Part shown: piece by piece, positions 9,680 through 17,565 of the stretch
How the letters are laid out: each line of letters starts with the position of its first letter
How positions within the stretch are numbered: the stretch's first letter is position 1
Source of the DNA: Eubacteriales bacterium
Lineage (GTDB): Bacteria; Bacillota; Clostridia; Saccharofermentanales; UBA5734
Assembly: GCA_028695145.1 (NCBI GenBank)
Contig: JAQVJP010000010.1
Location: forward strand, 1-40,031
Direction of reading: 5' to 3'
Length of the DNA stretch: 40,031 nucleotides
Position numbers and translations under genes: made by a program
Notes under the pieces: generated by a model
What the model saw: the letters and a program-made list of their open reading frames with translations, nothing else
The model's database searches: none
Told to the model about the DNA's origin: nothing

Positions 9680-9763
9680 ATGCATCACGTACGAATGTGT
9701 TTGATACGTGGACATGTAATTGTTTGTCGCGTGTGTGAATTGAGTCTGATAGGAGGCCTGGAC

Positions 9764-10204
9764 ATGTCAGAAAGCGAATTTTTTCTGGTTAAGTCAGACA
9801 TGCTGCCGGAAGTTTTTGTCAAAGTAATGGCTGTGAAGCGACTACTTAATTCCGGAAAAGCAGAGTCTGTTAATGAAGCTGTTCAGAAGGTTGGCCTCAG
9901 CCGCAGTGCATACTACAAGTATAAAGACGCGGTTTTACCTTTTTATGAAACTTCACAGGGTCGGATGGTAACACTGATTTTTGCCGTAGAAAATTTTCCC
10001 GGTATATTGTCAGGGATAATAAATTGCATGGCTGACGCAAAAGCAAATGTTCTCACAATTAATCAAAATATTCCGCTGAATGGGTTGGCTGATGTTTCGA
10101 TTTCAGTTGAAACTGATAGAATGACTGACTCGCTTGAAGATTTGCTGATTAAAATAAGCAGAATCCCTGGTGTCAGATCATATCGGATACTTGCAAGAGA
10201 ATGA
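9764..10204 (+). CDS. ACT domain protein, PheB/UPF0735-like
   Basis: 146 residues. The N-terminal half is helical with a helix-turn-helix-like stretch (EAVQKVGLSRSAYYKYKD). The C-terminal half is an ACT domain (MVTLIFAVENFPGILSGII to GVRSYRIL), the amino-acid-binding fold of biosynthetic regulation. The architecture matches the PheB/UPF0735 proteins, which often precede homoserine dehydrogenase genes, as here. ATG 9764 follows AGGAGG by 7 bases. The longer upstream frame is rejected because it begins in the promoter. Role: probably senses an amino acid of the threonine or aromatic family, but the ligand and mechanism are not established from the sequence. Confidence 0.85.
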   Translation: MSESEFFLVKSDMLPEVFVKVMAVKRLLNSGKAESVNEAVQKVGLSRSAYYKYKDAVLPFYETSQGRMVTLIFAVENFPGILSGIINCMADAKANVLTINQNIPLNGLADVSISVETDRMTDSLEDLLIKISRIPGVRSYRILARE

Positions 10205-10306
10205 AGTAGGAATTTAGAGTTATTAAAGACTATCGTAGGTAGCTGTTTATATACAATTTATAATATTAAAATATGTAGTTGATACGACTGCAATTGGAGG
10301 TTTCAG

Positions 10307-11548
10307 ATGATCAATATAGCGATTTTAGGTTATGGTGTGGTTGGTTCTGGTGTGGCGGAGGTATGTCGCAAGAATAATGATTCAATTCGCCGACGTGCAG
10401 GCAATGGCATCAATATTAAGAAGATTCTTGACCTTCGGGAATTTCCCGAAGACCCTTATGCTGATCGCGTTACACATAACGCTGATGACATAATTAATGA
10501 TCCGGAAATCTCCGTAGTGGTCGAGACAATAGGTGGAGCCGGTTTCGCTTACGATATGAGTAAGAGAGCCCTGTCTGCCGGCAAACATGTAGTTACTTCA
10601 AATAAGGAACTTGTAGCAAAACATGGTCCGGAACTTATGAGTTTGGCCAGTGAAAACGGTGTAAATTATTTCTTTGAAGCCAGTGTTGGTGGTGGAATAC
10701 CTATTATCAGGCCTCTTCACAAATGTTTAGCGGCAAATGAAATTGACAGTATAGTAGGAATTTTGAATGGTACAACCAATTACATACTGACCAGAATGGA
10801 GGAGAGCGGCAAATCTTTTGACGAGGCTCTGCGGGAAGCTCAGGATTTAGGTTTTGCTGAACAGAATCCTGCTGCTGATATTGAAGGGATAGATAGTTGC
10901 AGAAAAATCGCCATACTTAGTAGTATTGCTTTTGCCGAATATATTGACAGCAATAAAATTCATACTGAAGGTATTAGTAATGTCAGTGAACGTGACATGG
11001 CATATGCCACTAAGCTTGATTGTAAGGTTAAGCTCCTTGCTTCATTACATCGCCGCTCTGGGAAAATGGCGGATGTTATCGTGGCTCCCATGCTTCTGCC
11101 CTCAAGACATCCTGTAGCCGTTGCTAATGGCGTATTTAACGCGATTATGGTTAATGGTAATGCTCTGGGTGAGGCCATGTTTTACGGTCAGGGTGCTGGT
11201 AAATTACCAACTGCCAGTGCTGTTGTTGCCGATATTATTGAATGCATGATGCATATTGATCGTAAACCACATGATATTTCCTGGGAAATAACACAAAGAG
11301 AAAATGTAGTTGCTCACAGTGAGTGTGCGGTTCAGGTGCTTGTGAGGCTCGATAAAAATGCTGACATAAAAGCCGAAGAGTTATTCTCATCTTTTGGCGC
11401 TGAGAAAATCGATCAAGTGTTTGCTGATGAGCAAGCTTGGCGTGTTGGTATGGATATAAATAACAGATTAACTGAACAGACTTGGCAGATGATTGTGCAG
11501 CAGCTTGGTGACAGTGTGAAAGGCTGGATCAGATTCTGGCAGGAATGA
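10307..11548 (+). CDS. hom: homoserine dehydrogenase
   Basis: NAD(P)-dependent reduction of aspartate semialdehyde to homoserine, a branch step toward threonine and methionine. The N-terminal Rossmann motif is GYGVVGSGVAEV. The catalytic region contains GGGIPIIRPL, ILNGTTNYIL and the family signature area around GFAEQNPAADIEG with the conserved D and K of DSCRKIAIL. Residues from about 330 form a C-terminal domain of roughly 80 residues with ACT-like character. Length is 413 residues, normal for the stand-alone enzyme. GGAGG lies 8 bases before the ATG. It is 102 bases after the ACT-domain gene and ends before a strong bidirectional terminator. No thrB or thrC is in the window. Confidence 0.96.
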   Translation: MINIAILGYGVVGSGVAEVCRKNNDSIRRRAGNGINIKKILDLREFPEDPYADRVTHNADDIINDPEISVVVETIGGAGFAYDMSKRALSAGKHVVTSNKELVAKHGPELMSLASENGVNYFFEASVGGGIPIIRPLHKCLAANEIDSIVGILNGTTNYILTRMEESGKSFDEALREAQDLGFAEQNPAADIEGIDSCRKIAILSSIAFAEYIDSNKIHTEGISNVSERDMAYATKLDCKVKLLASLHRRSGKMADVIVAPMLLPSRHPVAVANGVFNAIMVNGNALGEAMFYGQGAGKLPTASAVVADIIECMMHIDRKPHDISWEITQRENVVAHSECAVQVLVRLDKNADIKAEELFSSFGAEKIDQVFADEQAWRVGMDINNRLTEQTWQMIVQQLGDSVKGWIRFWQE

Positions 11549-11594
11549 GCATAGAGGCTGCCAGGGCTATTGTAAGTCACTATAGATTGTAAGA

Positions 11595-11631
11595 AAAACC
11601 CCGTAATGCCGCAGGAGCATTACGGGGTTTT
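11595..11631. terminator. bidirectional terminator between hom and glnA
   Basis: A 14-base perfect stem, AAAACCCCGTAATG (11595-11608) and its complement (11618-11631), with a 9-base loop. Because the stem is bounded by A-rich and T-rich ends it can terminate hom on the + strand and glnA on the - strand. Confidence 0.93.
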
Positions 11632-11652
11632 AATTTTTGTTTATTTGAATTA

Positions 11653-13563
11653 TCAAATCTGATTACGGCAATAATTGTCGAATAATAACTCAAGCTTGCG
11701 CATGAGCTCGTCCATGCTCTGCTGCAACGCTGCTGCTTTGCGTAGATTTTTTGTTTCGAGAGCTTGTCTTATTTCATTGAATAAACACACCTGATCATGT
11801 GTATCACGCGCAAGTCTTGTTCGAAGTTGTTCTATTTCCAACCAGAGAGCTTCATCATACTCTGAATTCTGGTGCTGTCTCACGCATCTGCGAACTCGTG
11901 TCAGATTATCTTGCAAAATTCGCTCGCTTAATTCCATTTCCCAGGTATCTAACATTGCCCTTGAGTATGATGTAATAATTCTATCGGTGAAAACATTGTT
12001 ACGGCAGAGAATTTCTAATCCTTCATCATCATGTAACAGATTTCGCAGTGTCTCATATACACTTGCTGAGGGCTTGCCAAAAATTCTATCTCTCTCTTCG
12101 TCAGTATAAGTCAAAAATACATCTTCTTCGCTTCTGTATTGACGTTCTGTCAGAAGATATTCCGCTTCATCGCCCGGCATTTTACAGAACTCCTGTTCCA
12201 ATTGAGCTGCTGTTCTGTTTCTGCTTGCGGCATACTGAATACCATCAAGCATACATTGATATACAGCAGCTAACGCGATGAAGATATTAGTATGCGGGTT
12301 CGGAGAACGTAGTTCGAAACGTGTTGCCATAGGTGAATCAGCACTCCTGATCAGGCCGAGCAGAACGGTTCTGTTACGTGATGGCGTATTGACATCACGT
12401 CCGAGAGAGGCAACAGCGTGGGTTGGTGCTTCGAATCCTGGTTTGAGCCTGTTAAAAGCATCATTACTAGCTGTGATGAAAGGGCTGATACAGTCATAGT
12501 GCTTCATTAAGCCCATAATAGCACCCCAGCCTATTTCATGCAGGAAGTCCTGACTGTAATCAGCAGGTGAGAAGAGGTTGATTCTTTTGCCGTTTTTTAA
12601 TTTGGCTACGGCGTTAACGTGCACATGTTCACCGCTGCCTGCAACACCATCGATAGGTTTCGCCAGGAAGCTTGCTTCGAGTCCGTGCAGCCTGAATATT
12701 TCTTTTATAAAAATTCTGGCATACATTTCGTTATCAGCAGCCTGCATCGCGTTAGAGAATTTCCAATCTATTTCAAGCTGCTCAAGAATATGATCCATAT
12801 CACCGCTGCCAGTCAGGTGTGCCTTGATTCCACCAACTTCTTTGTGACCCATTTCTGGTTTGAAGCCATAAAGATCAAGTATTTCTATAGCTTGTTCCAT
12901 CGCAGTGCGAACTACACCTTTTGTACGCTTCCAATACTGTTCCTTAAGTCCCTGTGAAACTGAGAGCTGTTCCTTGCTGACAATATCATCAGGAGTTCTA
13001 ACCCAAAACTCAAGCTCAGTTGCTACCGTCAATGAAATATCTTCGATATCTTGTGGCTCAATGCCCCATGACTCGCATAGCTGAGGATGATCGGATAATA
13101 TTTGCTTCATTTGCACATCAAAACTGTCACAGGCTCTGCGCAGCAATGAGCGTGAACAAACAAGCTGATCATTATGGTTGAGGAAAGCAGGTATACGCAG
13201 AGTTCCAACCGGCATGCCGGTCTCAGGATCAGTGTTTTCATAATTATAATCAACAAACCAGGTTACAGACAGATCCGCCAACAGGTCAACTTTTCCATTA
13301 TTGAGAGTAGCAAGACCGGGCAGGACAACTGATGAACCGTCAGTCTGAACGCCTCCCTCAAGATATCCTTCGATATCATCAATAAATAGCTTGATCGGTA
13401 TTTTTTCATCGGTATCATTGCCGGCGAGATCTATTGCTGCCAATGATACAAATTTAACTTCAGGATGTCCTTGTAGAAGCTGTCTGATAGCTTCAGGTGT
13501 GTGGCTGTCCGCCGGTATTCTATACAGAAGTTGTGGTCTGATGGCAAAAGGTTGTTTGAGCAT
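11653..13563 (-). CDS. glnA: glutamine synthetase family protein, long clostridial form
   Basis: ATP-dependent ligation of ammonia to glutamate. Visible family elements are GVQTDGSSVV, ELEFWVRTP (metal-binding Glu region), GSGEHVHVN (ATP/metal-binding His region) and RFELRSPNPHTN. Length from the chosen start is 636 residues, much longer than the 440-470 of ordinary GlnA. The additional sequence includes an N-terminal block (KFVSLAAIDLAGNDTDEK) and about 130 mostly helical C-terminal residues. This fits the long glutamine synthetase-like enzymes of Clostridia. ATG 13563 is chosen because AGAGG lies 7 bases upstream; an ATG two codons earlier is too close to that site, and a start at 13605 has no ribosome binding site. 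It has its own promoter at 13623-13650 and ends at the shared terminator. Confidence 0.9.
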   Translation of the reverse strand: MLKQPFAIRPQLLYRIPADSHTPEAIRQLLQGHPEVKFVSLAAIDLAGNDTDEKIPIKLFIDDIEGYLEGGVQTDGSSVVLPGLATLNNGKVDLLADLSVTWFVDYNYENTDPETGMPVGTLRIPAFLNHNDQLVCSRSLLRRACDSFDVQMKQILSDHPQLCESWGIEPQDIEDISLTVATELEFWVRTPDDIVSKEQLSVSQGLKEQYWKRTKGVVRTAMEQAIEILDLYGFKPEMGHKEVGGIKAHLTGSGDMDHILEQLEIDWKFSNAMQAADNEMYARIFIKEIFRLHGLEASFLAKPIDGVAGSGEHVHVNAVAKLKNGKRINLFSPADYSQDFLHEIGWGAIMGLMKHYDCISPFITASNDAFNRLKPGFEAPTHAVASLGRDVNTPSRNRTVLLGLIRSADSPMATRFELRSPNPHTNIFIALAAVYQCMLDGIQYAASRNRTAAQLEQEFCKMPGDEAEYLLTERQYRSEEDVFLTYTDEERDRIFGKPSASVYETLRNLLHDDEGLEILCRNNVFTDRIITSYSRAMLDTWEMELSERILQDNLTRVRRCVRQHQNSEYDEALWLEIEQLRTRLARDTHDQVCLFNEIRQALETKNLRKAAALQQSMDELMRKLELLFDNYCRNQI

Positions 13564-13622
13564 TTTCATACCTCTTTCATATGTTTCGAATTTCATATGG
13601 TTCAAATTATGAGAACATTCTT

Positions 13623-13650
13623 ATTTTATCGGAAATGACAACCGCGTCAA
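13623..13650 (-). promoter_or_regulatory. glnA promoter
   Basis: On the minus strand: TTGACG (13645-13650), 16 bases, TAAAAT (13623-13628). It lies just after the terminator of the upstream small zinc protein gene, so glnA is a separate transcription unit with a leader of roughly 50 bases. Confidence 0.65.
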
Positions 13651-13661
13651 TGGTCAATACG

Positions 13662-13694
13662 CAAAAGACAGCCCCGGATCGCTCCGAGACTGTC
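13662..13694 (-). terminator. terminator of the small zinc-binding protein gene
   Basis: Stem GACAGTCTCGGA / TCCGGGGCTGTC on the minus strand (13667-13694) with a 4-base loop and a following TTTT run. It separates the 59-residue gene from glnA. The stem has one or two non-Watson-Crick positions. Confidence 0.7.
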
Positions 13695-13718
13695 ACAAAT
13701 TGACAAGATTGGCAGAAA

Positions 13719-13898
13719 TTAATATCTGTTATCGTAACCGTTATTCTGCTGACGTCTTGCGTTCTTACGAGCTCTGCGGCAATCCGGACAACGTACCGGA
13801 TCATTCTCAAAACCCTTCTCCTTGTAAAACTCCTGCTCGCCTTCCGTAAAAGCGAATTCTGCTCCACAATCTTTACATGTGATCATTCTGTCTGGCAT
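13719..13898 (-). CDS. 59-residue zinc-ribbon protein (zf-trcl type)
   Basis: A short protein reading MPDRMITCKDCGAEF, then FTEGEQEFY and CPDCRRARKNARR. Two CxxC pairs (residues 8-11 and 37-40) flank an acidic, aromatic segment. This is the arrangement of the small probable zinc-binding domain proteins common in Clostridia. The basic tail after the second pair (RRARKNARRQQ) suggests nucleic-acid or ribosome contact, which is an inference only. The ATG is preceded by GGAGG with 8 bases between. It ends in TAA at 13719-13721 and is followed by its own terminator. Function is unknown. Confidence 0.85.
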   Translation of the reverse strand: MPDRMITCKDCGAEFAFTEGEQEFYKEKGFENDPVRCPDCRRARKNARRQQNNGYDNRY

Positions 13899-14026
13899 AG
13901 GTCTAGTCCTCCATAAAATTATCGGAAAAAGAATGAATGACAGTGGCTAACCTGAATTGGAATAAGGAGGCAGAGACCTTCTATTCTTAATATGGTTGGG
14001 CGCAGCCTGTAAACAAGCTAAATCCG

Positions 14027-14056
14027 TTGTGCTGATAATAGCATACATGATATAAT
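14027..14056 (+). promoter_or_regulatory. promoter of the hydrogenase-like regulatory module
   Basis: TTGTGC (14027-14032), an 18-base spacer and TATAAT (14051-14056). TGA directly precedes the -10, giving an extended -10 element. The leader to the first gene is about 80 bases. Confidence 0.7.
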
Positions 14057-14144
14057 GTGACAAGCTTTATTTTGACTAAATGCTGTGTTTTTCATGTAAA
14101 AGTGAGAATAAAACTGTATGAAATGTCATAAAAAGGAGAATTTG

Positions 14145-14495
14145 ATGAAACTGATAGACTGTGCCGAAGTATTACAGGCTGAAGTACTTGTGCCTGTTGC
14201 TGACATGGAAATCGATATCAAGGTAGCCTGCGGGGCTGACCTGATGAGCGATGTTATGGCTTTTGCCTGTTCCAGCAATGAGATGATGTTGACTGGACTT
14301 GTAAATCCTCAAACGATTAGAACAGCTGAGATGATGGATGTTAAAGTTGTTGTTTTTGTAAGGGGAAAAGTACCTGGAGACCAGATGCTGGACTTGGCGA
14401 GAGACAAAAATATTTGTGTGATGTCTACGCCTTTGCCAATGTTTACTGCTTGCGGATTGCTGCATGACGCAGGTATAAAAGGGAAGGGGGAGTGA
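14145..14495 (+). CDS. DRTGG domain protein (first of two)
   Basis: 116 residues, consisting of a single DRTGG-type domain. The recognisable core is KVACGADLMSDVMAFACSSN, then TIRTAEMMDVKVVVFVRGK and ICVMSTPLPMFTACGLL. DRTGG domains occur next to CBS domains or phosphotransacetylase and, as stand-alone proteins, beside [FeFe]-hydrogenase genes of Clostridia. Their biochemical role is not firmly known; ligand binding is inferred. ATG 14145 follows AAAGGAG by 6 bases; an in-frame ATG at 14118 lies before this site. It is first in the module and 12 bases from the anti-sigma-type ATPase gene. Confidence 0.8.
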   Translation: MKLIDCAEVLQAEVLVPVADMEIDIKVACGADLMSDVMAFACSSNEMMLTGLVNPQTIRTAEMMDVKVVVFVRGKVPGDQMLDLARDKNICVMSTPLPMFTACGLLHDAGIKGKGE

Positions 14496-14507
14496 CGTCT
14501 GGAACCG

Positions 14508-14918
14508 GTGAAACTCGATTTTGTCATCAGGGGATCTGACTTCATTAATGCCGGTGAGGCGTCAAGCGGAACCAAGAAGGCTCTTACAAGACTGGGAATA
14601 TCGCCAAAAGCAATTAAACGTGCCGCTATCGCGATGTATGAGGCAGAACTTAACGCCGTGATTCATGCTGGCGGCGGCAATGCTGAAGTGGAAATATTTT
14701 CTGATCATGTTCAGATCAGAGTTATTGATAATGGTCCAGGTATACCTGATGTAGAACTTGCTATGCAGGAAGGATGGTCGACCGCTCCTGATATTGCCAG
14801 GGAAATGGGCTTCGGAGCAGGTATGGGTCTGCCTAACATCAAAAAAAATTCTAATGACATGAGTATTGAGACTGAAATCGGTCATGGTACGACGTTGACC
14901 ATAATGATCAGATTCTAA
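14508..14918 (+). CDS. anti-sigma-factor-type GHKL ATPase (RsbW/SpoIIAB-like)
   Basis: 136 residues of a lone histidine-kinase-like ATPase domain. The N box is EAELNAVIHA, the G1 box DNGPGIPD, and the G2 region GFGAGMGLPNIKK. There is no dimerisation/phosphoacceptor domain and no membrane segment, so it resembles serine-kinase anti-sigma factors. No anti-anti-sigma (STAS) partner or PP2C phosphatase is nearby. The start is uncertain: GTG 14508 fits the length best, but the GGGGGAG site ends 15 bases before it, and a CTG at 14499 is 6 bases from that site. It is directly followed, after 71 bases, by the hydrogenase-like gene. Phosphorylation target unknown. Confidence 0.82.
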   Translation: MKLDFVIRGSDFINAGEASSGTKKALTRLGISPKAIKRAAIAMYEAELNAVIHAGGGNAEVEIFSDHVQIRVIDNGPGIPDVELAMQEGWSTAPDIAREMGFGAGMGLPNIKKNSNDMSIETEIGHGTTLTIMIRF

Positions 14919-14989
14919 GTCTCCAGCGGGAGTCTGTCCGATACGGCAGTCTTTTTTGCTGTATCTGGTAAAAGCTACGGAGGAGAATT

Positions 14990-16360
14990 ATGTCCAAACT
15001 TCACTCAGTCAGACTCAACAAAGATTTGTGTGTTGGCTGTACAAATTGTATTAAGAGATGTCCGACCCAGGCGATTCGCGTCCGGGATGGCAAGGCTCAA
15101 ATTGCTGAATATCGCTGCATAGACTGTGGTGAATGTATCAGAGCCTGCCCGCATCATGCCAAGAGCGCGGTCATGGATCCGTTTGAAGCTCTTGATAATT
15201 ACAAATGGAAAATCGCGCTGGCAGCTCCATCACTATATGCTCAGTTTGGAGCTCCTGCTACCAGAACTATGGTGTTGGCAGCACTGAAGAATATTGGTTT
15301 CGATGATGTTTATGAGGTTGCTATAGGTGCCGATATAATAACCGCACGTACGAACGAGTTTCTTGACGAAGCTCGTCGTGATAAGCGTTTACCGCTTATT
15401 TCATCAGCCTGCCCCGCTGTTGTCAGACTTGTTCAGATGAAATACCCAGGACTGATTGACAATCTGGTTCCTTTTGACGCGCCAGTGGATATTACCGCAC
15501 AGATCGCCCGCAGGCAGTCTCTTGAGAAAACCGGTTTGATACCTGAAGATATTGGGATTTTCTTTATCAGTCCCTGTCCTGCAAAAAGAACAGCTGTAAC
15601 AAATCCTATTGGACAGGATAGTTCGCAGATTGATGGAGTTATTGCTATTTCCGATGCTTATCCCATGATTCTTGCCAAACTTGAGAAGTTAACTCCAGAG
15701 CAGATTCACAGTCTTGACAATAAACTGATGGCAACTTTTGGTGGTGTCCGCTGGGGTTACACGGGAGGTGAAGCGATTGCCGTAAATACTGAGAAGTATT
15801 TGGCAGTTGATGGTATTCATAATGTAATATCCATTCTTGAAGAAGTTGAGAATGAACGTTTACGGGATATCGAGTTTATTGAGGCTAATTCCTGTACAGG
15901 TGGTTGTATCGGGGGGCCCTTGACTGTTGCCAATCGTTATTCTGCGAAATCAAGACAACGTGGTTATATTGAGGAAGCAAAAAAACTGGCAAAAGACCAT
16001 CCTGACCATATATATCCGTATCAATATGAGCAGGCTTCTGTCTGGACGAAAACAATTGATCCAAATCCTGCGATGCAATTAGATAGTGATATTTTTAAAG
16101 CGTTGGAAAAATATGAACAAATGGAACAGATTGTCCGCAATTTGCCCGGACTTGACTGTGGAGCCTGCGGTGCCCCGGATTGCCTGGCTTTGGCTGAAGA
16201 TATCGTGCGTGGTGAGGCAACAGAAACTGACTGTATTTTTAAGCTCAAGGAAAAAATCCGTGATGTTGCCAGTCAGCTTGGAGATCTTGAGTCAGCGATG
16301 AATAAGCTTGCGCATGACAATCATGTGGTCAGGACAAGTGATACAGAATCAGGAGAGTAG
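14990..16360 (+). CDS. [FeFe]-hydrogenase-like iron-sulfur protein, probably sensory
   Basis: 456 residues. Two [4Fe-4S] ferredoxin motifs are present (Cys 14, 17, 20, 24 and 43, 46, 49, 53). The hydrogenase large-subunit domain follows with H-cluster motifs SSACPAVV (Cys141), SPCPAKR (Cys196, Lys199) and NSCTGGCIGG (Cys302, Cys306). After it comes a four-cysteine iron-sulfur domain (Cys 390, 393, 398, 415) and a short helical tail. Compared with catalytic enzymes, the proton-relay Cys of TSCCP is Ala140, and the Met residues flanking the second and third motifs appear to be Ser194 and Asn300. This is the pattern described for sensory hydrogenases. No PAS domain is present. The ATG follows GGAGGAG. 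Neighbours are ATPase, DRTGG and PHP genes, which supports a signalling role. Actual H-cluster loading is not shown. Confidence 0.9.
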   Translation: MSKLHSVRLNKDLCVGCTNCIKRCPTQAIRVRDGKAQIAEYRCIDCGECIRACPHHAKSAVMDPFEALDNYKWKIALAAPSLYAQFGAPATRTMVLAALKNIGFDDVYEVAIGADIITARTNEFLDEARRDKRLPLISSACPAVVRLVQMKYPGLIDNLVPFDAPVDITAQIARRQSLEKTGLIPEDIGIFFISPCPAKRTAVTNPIGQDSSQIDGVIAISDAYPMILAKLEKLTPEQIHSLDNKLMATFGGVRWGYTGGEAIAVNTEKYLAVDGIHNVISILEEVENERLRDIEFIEANSCTGGCIGGPLTVANRYSAKSRQRGYIEEAKKLAKDHPDHIYPYQYEQASVWTKTIDPNPAMQLDSDIFKALEKYEQMEQIVRNLPGLDCGACGAPDCLALAEDIVRGEATETDCIFKLKEKIRDVASQLGDLESAMNKLAHDNHVVRTSDTESGE

Positions 16361-16366
16361 GACGAA

Positions 16367-16708
16367 ATGGTATTGCTCAAAGACATAATTGAACCTCTTA
16401 AGTGCACAGTGCTCTGTGGTGAAGATAGATTGGGAACAAGCGAAGTTACAGGTGGTTATGCCTGTGATTTGTTGAGTTGGGTTATTTCCCGTGTTCAGAC
16501 AGGTGAAGTTTGGATGACAATTCTCAGTAGTGTAAATGTTGTAGCGGTAGCTGTTTTGGCAGAGTGCAGCTGCATTCTTCTAACTGAAGAAGTAACAATG
16601 AACGAGTCTGTGCTTGAACGAGCCCGGGAGAAGGGTATAACAGTGCTAAGTACACCGCTCCCGACTTATCGAGCTTGCGCGATACTGGCTGATTTAGTTG
16701 ACAAATGA
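16367..16708 (+). CDS. DRTGG domain protein (second of two)
   Basis: 113 residues, one DRTGG-type domain with the clearer signature TSEVTGGYACDLLSWVI, followed by GEVWMTILSSVNVVAVAV and ITVLSTPLPTYRACAIL. It is a paralogue of the protein at 14145; both share STPLP near the C-terminus. The hydrogenase-like gene ends 6 bases before it, and its stop overlaps the PHP gene start by 4 bases (ATGA), so translation is probably coupled. A regulatory ligand-binding role is inferred from context. Confidence 0.8.
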   Translation: MVLLKDIIEPLKCTVLCGEDRLGTSEVTGGYACDLLSWVISRVQTGEVWMTILSSVNVVAVAVLAECSCILLTEEVTMNESVLERAREKGITVLSTPLPTYRACAILADLVDK

Positions 16709-17490
16709 AAGATCACAAGCATCAAAAAACAGCGAATAATGAATCGCAGAGCGTAAAAAATTCTATACGTTGTGATTTGCATATTCATTCAGCTCTTTCC
16801 CCTTGTTCTGACGATGATATGACCCCTGGAAATATTGTTGGTATGGCTATGCTGAATGGTCTTGATGTTATTGCTGTAACTGACCATCAGAGTTGCGGAA
16901 ACTGCGCGGCCGCTATGCAGATATCAGCTGAAATGTCTGGGCCTCTGGTTGTTCCCGGTATGGAAGCGGCATCATCCGAAGAAATTCATTTGCTGTGTCT
17001 CTTCTCAACACTGGCAAAAGCCTGTGAATTCGAGAAAATAATCAGAGATAGTATTATACCAAGAGAAAACCGACCGGATATTTTTGGTCATCAATACTAT
17101 TATGATAAAGATGACCTGATTACGGGTGAAGAAAAACAGCTGCTGTTAATGCCTGCGATACTCAGCTGCGATGAAATCGCCGCAATCGTGTTCGAGATGG
17201 GTGGCGCCTGTTTACCTGCGCATGTAGATCGTGAGGCAAATAGTATGCTTGAAACACTTGGCAGCATTCCAGATACTTTTCCCGGTTCCTGGATTGAATT
17301 ATCCAATAAATCGGATCCTGTTATATGGCACGATAATCATCCTGATTTGCGTGAAAAGAGGTTTCTGGTCAATTCTGACGCGCATCGACTTGAGGATATT
17401 GCAGATCCTGGCTGGCCGCTTCGTTTACCTGATTTCACGTCTGATGAACGTGGGTTGGAGCTGCTCCTTAAACGTTTGAGAGAAGAGTAA
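16705..17490 (+). CDS. PHP domain metal-dependent phosphoesterase
   Basis: 261 residues with a full PHP set of metal-binding motifs: RCDLHIHSALSP, AVTDHQS, GMEAASSEEIHLL, PAHVDR and NSDAH. PHP proteins are phosphatases or nucleases with two or three metals. About 24 hydrophilic residues precede the domain. Members of this kind lie in clostridial hydrogenase clusters, but the substrate is not known. No ribosome binding site is visible before the ATG, which overlaps the previous stop, so reinitiation is likely. It closes the first transcription unit of the module; a fresh promoter follows at 17509. Confidence 0.87.
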   Translation: MKDHKHQKTANNESQSVKNSIRCDLHIHSALSPCSDDDMTPGNIVGMAMLNGLDVIAVTDHQSCGNCAAAMQISAEMSGPLVVPGMEAASSEEIHLLCLFSTLAKACEFEKIIRDSIIPRENRPDIFGHQYYYDKDDLITGEEKQLLLMPAILSCDEIAAIVFEMGGACLPAHVDREANSMLETLGSIPDTFPGSWIELSNKSDPVIWHDNHPDLREKRFLVNSDAHRLEDIADPGWPLRLPDFTSDERGLELLLKRLREE

Positions 17491-17508
17491 AAAACATTTG
17501 TTTAAGCA

Positions 17509-17537
17509 TTGCCCGTATCGAGTGATAATGCTATAAT
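17509..17537 (+). promoter_or_regulatory. internal promoter before the second ATPase gene
   Basis: TTGCCC (17509-17514), 17 bases, TATAAT (17532-17537), with TGC giving an extended -10. It splits the module into two transcription units and favours ATG 17566 as start, since 17554 would leave a leader of only about 10 bases. Confidence 0.72.
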
Positions 17538-17565
17538 GCTCTGAGCGGGAACGATGGTGGTGTGT

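Noticed and set aside
13607-13867. 86-residue minus-strand frame reading through the end of the small zinc protein gene
   Set aside because: It is an overlapping frame to the 59-residue gene at 13719-13898, which has the CxxC motifs, ribosome binding site and terminator.
14919-14989. ATACGGCA/TGCTGTAT repeat with a T-run between ATPase and hydrogenase-like genes
   Set aside because: The T-run is inside the loop, so it cannot act as a normal terminator; the genes are probably co-transcribed.
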